From: Gammaproteobacteria bacterium
GTDB taxonomy: Bacteria; Pseudomonadota; Gammaproteobacteria; Pseudomonadales; Pseudomonadaceae
Length of the DNA stretch: 7,723 nucleotides
Reading direction: 5' to 3'
Assembly: GCA_012800475.1 (NCBI GenBank)
Contig: JAAZJF010000386.1
Location: 1 to 7,723, forward strand
Shown here: one piece after another, positions 4,974 to 7,723 of the stretch
Layout of the letters: each line of letters begins with the position of its first letter
How positions within the stretch are numbered: the first letter of the stretch is position 1
Position numbers and translations under genes: made by a program
The notes under the pieces: model-generated
The model's input: the letters and a program-made list of their open reading frames with translations, nothing else
What the model was told of the DNA's origin: nothing
The model's database searches: none

Positions 4974-6524
4974 ATGAGTGCGCTTGATAAGCCAACCCAG
5001 CAACAGCTTGAGCAAGATGTGGATGCGTGGGTCACGCAGATGGTCAACAGCCCCACCCCTGAACCGGTCTTGATTGAGACGGGAACCGTCACGGAAGTGG
5101 GCGATGGTGTGGCCATTGTCTCAGGTCTAGCGCGTGCCTTGGCCGATGAGTTGCTGGTGTTTGCCAGCGGTGTGCAAGGCATTGTGCTGGACTTAGAGCC
5201 CGGGCGCTTAGGCGTGATCTTGCTGGGCCCTTCGGAGCACATTCGCCAAGGTGAAACCGTCTATCGCACCCGTAAAGTGGTCAGCGTACCCGTGGGTCCA
5301 GCTTTACTGGGGCGGGTGGTGGATGCCATGGGCCGTCCGCGTGATACCTTAGGCCCGATTGCTGCGGTGGCTGAGCACCCGATTGAGGCAGAAGCACCGA
5401 GCATTCTCAATCGCACACCGATTTTCCGTCCTTTAGCCACGGGTCTTAAAGCCATTGATGCGGCCATTCCTGTGGGTTTGGGCCAGCGCGAGCTGATTAT
5501 CGGTGACCGCCAAACCGGTAAAACCTCGATTGCCATTGATACCATTCTTAACCAAGCGCGCAGTGATGTGCTGTGTATTTATTGCGCCATTGGCCAGCGT
5601 GGTGATGCGGTCGCACGAGTGATTCGTGCGCTAACCGACGGCGATATGCTGGCGCGCAGTATTGTCATGAGCGCCGGTGATGAAGAAGCGCCGGGGCTGG
5701 CCTATATCGCTCCCTATGCAGCGATGACCATGGCTGAATACTTCTCCGCGCAAGGGCGCGATGTGCTGATTATTTTTGATGATATGACGCACCATGCGCG
5801 CTCCTATCGTGAGCTATCGCTGTTGCTGCGCCGCCCGCCGGGTCGTGAGGCTTTCCCGGGGGATATTTTCTATGTGCATGCGCGCTTGCTGGAGCGTTCT
5901 GGCCAGTTTGGTCCAGACATTGGCGGTGGCTCCATTACCGCATTGCCGGTGGTCGAAACCCAAGCCGGTAACTTGTCAGCTTATATTCCCACTAACTTGA
6001 TTTCGATCACCGACGGGCAGATTTACTTATCGCCGCAATTGGTGCGTAAAAACCAATTCCCCGCGGTTGATTTAGGGCTGTCGGTGTCGCGCGTGGGCAG
6101 TAAAGCGCAAAACCGTACCTTACGCAGTGTGTCGGGTAACTTGCGCGTGACCTTGTCGCAGTTTGAAGAGCTGGAAGACTTTGCGCGTTTTGGTACGCGT
6201 TTGGATGATGTCACCCGTGCGCGTTTAGCGCGAGGTAGCGCAGTGCGGACCGCGTTGCGCCAAGCCGAGCGTGATCCGATGCCAGCCTTGGAGCAATTGG
6301 CGGTGCTGGTTGCGGCGATGGAAGGTTTGTTTGATCAGTACAGTGAGCAGCGTATCAGTGATGCCATGCGTTTAGTGCGCGAGGCTGCGCAGCTCAAGCT
6401 GGAGGTGATTGAGCAACGCATCAGCGCTAACCAAAAGCTCAGTGACGAAGATCAAGCGTTAATTGTGTCCGTGGCCAAAGATGCATTAACAGCGCTGCAA
6501 CAACCTGCAGCGGCGCAGCAGTGA
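4974..6524 (+). CDS. atpA: N-type ATPase subunit alpha
   Basis: Non-catalytic nucleotide-binding subunit alternating with beta in the head; supplies the arginine finger to the beta site. It has 516 residues, close to the usual length. Seen: beta-barrel region TGTVTEVGDGVAIVSGL at 36-52; GPALLGRVVDAMGRP at 108-122; Walker A GDRQTGKT at 177-184; AIGQRGDAV near 205-213; Walker B VLIIFDD at 264-270; GREAFPGDIFYVHARLLER at 290-308; ETQAGNLSAYIPTNLISITDGQI at 328-350 (two segments); VSRVGSKAQ at 371-379, with R373 as the arginine finger; C-terminal helical bundle from about 390. All key motifs are intact. The first 26 residues (which in ordinary F1 bind delta) are Gln- and acid-rich and unlike the E. 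coli start, in line with the missing delta. Placed after b and before gamma. Confidence 0.97.
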   Translation: MSALDKPTQQQLEQDVDAWVTQMVNSPTPEPVLIETGTVTEVGDGVAIVSGLARALADELLVFASGVQGIVLDLEPGRLGVILLGPSEHIRQGETVYRTRKVVSVPVGPALLGRVVDAMGRPRDTLGPIAAVAEHPIEAEAPSILNRTPIFRPLATGLKAIDAAIPVGLGQRELIIGDRQTGKTSIAIDTILNQARSDVLCIYCAIGQRGDAVARVIRALTDGDMLARSIVMSAGDEEAPGLAYIAPYAAMTMAEYFSAQGRDVLIIFDDMTHHARSYRELSLLLRRPPGREAFPGDIFYVHARLLERSGQFGPDIGGGSITALPVVETQAGNLSAYIPTNLISITDGQIYLSPQLVRKNQFPAVDLGLSVSRVGSKAQNRTLRSVSGNLRVTLSQFEELEDFARFGTRLDDVTRARLARGSAVRTALRQAERDPMPALEQLAVLVAAMEGLFDQYSEQRISDAMRLVREAAQLKLEVIEQRISANQKLSDEDQALIVSVAKDALTALQQPAAAQQ

Positions 6525-6531
6525 GGACGCT

Positions 6532-7401
6532 ATGGCACAAACCCTAGAGCACCTCACCCGCAAAAACGCCACGCTGATCAGCATTCGCAGCATTGTGCAT
6601 ACGATGAAAACCTTGTCGGCGATTAACGCCGCGCCCTATGAGCAGGCCGCGCAATCCATCGAGGCGTACCATCACACTGTGTTGCAGGGGCTGGCGGCCT
6701 TTGTCTATCGCACGGGCGGCGTGAGTGTCTTAACCGATACGGTGCCAGCTAGCACACGCTTGCTGGTGGCTTTTGGCTCGGACCATGGTTTGTGCGGTAA
6801 TTACAACGAGCTGCTGGCCAATGCGGTGGTGGATTACAGCCAAGCGCAGCCTATGGCCAAGCAGCAGATACTATGCATCGGCTCGCGCTTGGCTAATGCC
6901 TTGTTAGAGCATGATGTGACAGCGGATATGATCTTGATGCCGCCGGCGTCAGCCGATGGTGTGGGGCGCTTAGCCGGTGATATTGTCACGCGCATTGAAC
7001 AATTGGGGCGCGGCCAGCCGCTCACCGAGTTGGCCGTGACTTTAGTCTTTACCGAGCGTGCTGAGCATGGCTATCAAGAAACAGTGGTGCGGCCGTTATT
7101 GCCGCTGGACTCAGCTTTGCTGCAGCCCGTCCAGCGCTGGCCGTCGCGCTCTTTGCCTGATTACAGTATGGACGCTCAAGCACTTTTAGCCGCTTTGCTG
7201 CGCAATCATGTGTTTGCCAGCGTGTTTCGCGCTTCCTCAGAAGCCATGGTCACCGAAAACGCCACCCGCTTAGCGCAAATGCAACAAGCCGAGCAATCGG
7301 TGGACGAACAACTGGACGCCGTGCAACAAGACCTCAGCAACGTACGCCAAGATGAAATCACCAACGAGCTGATGGATATTGTGATTGGGCATTTGGCCTG
7401 A
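6532..7401 (+). CDS. atpG: N-type ATPase subunit gamma
   Basis: Central rotor shaft; its two terminal helices form the coiled coil inside the alpha3-beta3 head and its base binds epsilon and the c-ring. It has 289 residues, as usual. Seen: N-terminal helix with SIRSIVHTMKTLSAINAAPY at 17-36, matching the conserved N-terminal gamma pattern around the MK pair (25-26); VAFGSDHGLCGNYNE at 79-93, the GSDxGLCG signature; a Rossmann-like middle domain; EAMVTENATRLAQM at 237-250 and VRQDEITNELMDIVIGHLA at 271-289, the conserved C-terminal helix (compare ARQASITQELTEIV). The start follows GAGG (6523-6526) after 5 bases and the gap to atpA is 7 bases. Last gene of the operon; no epsilon follows because it lies at the front. 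Confidence 0.96.
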   Translation: MAQTLEHLTRKNATLISIRSIVHTMKTLSAINAAPYEQAAQSIEAYHHTVLQGLAAFVYRTGGVSVLTDTVPASTRLLVAFGSDHGLCGNYNELLANAVVDYSQAQPMAKQQILCIGSRLANALLEHDVTADMILMPPASADGVGRLAGDIVTRIEQLGRGQPLTELAVTLVFTERAEHGYQETVVRPLLPLDSALLQPVQRWPSRSLPDYSMDAQALLAALLRNHVFASVFRASSEAMVTENATRLAQMQQAEQSVDEQLDAVQQDLSNVRQDEITNELMDIVIGHLA

Positions 7402-7419
7402 GTGACACGCTGTGCCACT
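7401..7419 (+). other. Hairpin at the atpG stop codon
   Basis: AGTG at 7401-7404 pairs with CACT at 7416-7419, and CAC with GTG inside it, around a GCT loop with one A-C mismatch. It begins at the last base of the atpG stop. No T-run follows, so it is not a standard intrinsic terminator; it could protect the mRNA 3' end. Confidence 0.35.
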
Positions 7420-7460
7420 CTTGAAAACGGCACGAACTGTGTTGAATGCTTATAAATAAA

Positions 7461-7490
7461 CGACCTACACAAGCGACATACTGTAGGTCG
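7461..7490. repeat. Inverted repeat CGACCTACA / TGTAGGTCG
   Basis: A perfect 9-bp inverted repeat, 7461-7469 against 7482-7490, around a 12-base loop. The right arm contains the head of the REP-like element that follows, so the two structures compete. No T-run follows on the + strand. Confidence 0.7.
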
Positions 7491-7505
7491 CGCCTTTAGG
7501 CCGAC
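7483..7505 (+). repeat. REP-like element with GTAG head
   Basis: A GTAG tetranucleotide (7483-7486) is followed by an imperfect palindrome: GTCG (7487-7490) pairs with CGAC (7502-7505), C7491 bulges, and GCC (7492-7494) pairs with GGC (7499-7501) around a TTTA loop. A GTAG or GGAG head plus a bulged hairpin is the form of RAYT-associated REP elements in Pseudomonas and related bacteria. Copy number in the genome cannot be seen from here. Confidence 0.55.
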
Positions 7506-7507
7506 AT

Positions 7508-7524
7508 GGGCGCTGTAAGCGCCC
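7508..7524. terminator. GC-rich hairpin between converging genes (possible terminator)
   Basis: GGGCGCT at 7508-7514 pairs perfectly with AGCGCCC at 7518-7524 around a GTA loop; a competing pairing joins CTTTAGG (7494-7500) with CCTAAAG (7523-7529). It is a stable stem between atpG and a gene on the other strand. There is no clear T-run on either side, so it may be an RNA-end barrier or part of the REP unit rather than a true intrinsic terminator. Confidence 0.4.
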
Positions 7525-7578
7525 TAAAGATGTTAAAAACTCAGCAAAGATAGAGGTTTGATGCTCTGCAATCTTCTT

Positions 7579-7723
7579 TTACTTTTCTTTAAATGGACTC
7601 TTTTGACGTAACTGCTCTGCGGTGATGGTTATCACTTTCCCGTCTTGTGAAATCACAATACCTGTATTGGTTTTAATAGCATCATCACGAGCCAAGTCAG
7701 CTGCACGCAACAGCGCAGCTGAA
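7579..7723 (-). CDS. Hypothetical protein, C-terminal 47 residues (cut by window edge)
   Basis: On the minus strand a frame is open from the window edge to a TAA (complement at 7579-7581), giving 47 residues that begin SAALLRAADLARDDAIKTNT and end RQKSPFKEK. The composition looks like real protein: an amphipathic Ala-rich helix (ARDDAIKTNT), a strand pair around GIVISQDGKVITI, then a polar helix and a basic tail. I do not recognise the family. The pattern of helix, Thr, beta hairpin with D-G-K, and a closing helix resembles small uncharacterised bacterial proteins, but I assign no function. It converges on atpG, with 177 non-coding bases between. Confidence 0.6.
   Translation of the reverse strand, partial: SAALLRAADLARDDAIKTNTGIVISQDGKVITITAEQLRQKSPFKEK

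Noticed and set aside
719..7401. Possible frameshift or decayed subunit in the ATPase operon
   Set aside because: Each of the nine genes is full length with intact key residues and normal junctions.
7402..7578. A classical Rho-independent terminator after atpG
   Set aside because: Stems are present but no T-run follows any of them on the + strand, so only a tentative terminator call on the GC-rich stem is kept.

Overview
The window carries an essentially complete N-type (N-ATPase) rotary ATPase operon, nine genes in the order atpD-atpC-atpQ-atpR-atpB-atpE-atpF-atpA-atpG, all on the + strand (719-7401). It is flanked by the 3' part of an RNA-ligase-family gene on the left (1-662, same strand) and the 3' end of an unrecognised gene on the right (7579-7723, opposite strand). 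N-ATPases are a laterally transferred F-type subfamily, usually found beside a normal housekeeping F-ATPase operon elsewhere in the genome. Three signs place this locus there: beta and epsilon come first, two small membrane proteins (AtpQ, AtpR) precede subunit a, and there is no delta gene (atpH) while subunit b is unusually long.

Layout. 1-662: C-terminal part of a single-domain nucleotidyltransferase (ATP-dependent RNA ligase type), cut by the window edge. 663-718: short gap with the atpD ribosome binding site and no promoter I can defend. 719-2580: catalytic beta and epsilon. 2577-4185: membrane module (AtpQ, AtpR, a, c). 4192-4959: long stator subunit b. 4974-7401: alpha and gamma. 7402-7578: non-coding spacer between converging genes, holding several hairpins and a REP-like element with a GTAG head. 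7579-7723: end of a minus-strand gene.

How the parts work together. Alpha3-beta3 hydrolyses (or makes) ATP around the gamma-epsilon shaft. Gamma sits on the c-ring, which turns against subunit a and carries ions across the inner membrane; AtpF holds the head still. AtpQ and AtpR are membrane accessory proteins, thought to help c-ring/Fo assembly or cation handling. The c subunit has the Glu-Ser-Thr...Tyr set known from Na+-binding rings plus a second Glu in helix 1. The family was proposed to pump Na+, but one N-ATPase ring (Burkholderia pseudomallei, c17) was reported to be H+ specific, so the ion remains open.

Genes are tightly packed: ATGA overlaps at D/C, C/Q and B/E, and gaps of 0-38 bases elsewhere, so one polycistronic, translationally coupled transcript is likely. 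Host: a Gram-negative proteobacterium of moderate GC. The REP-like element and overall style fit a gammaproteobacterium, possibly of the Pseudomonas group, but this is a weak inference. I see no transposase, integrase, tRNA or CRISPR array. The system is a known family rather than an undescribed one; the more interesting points are details within it.
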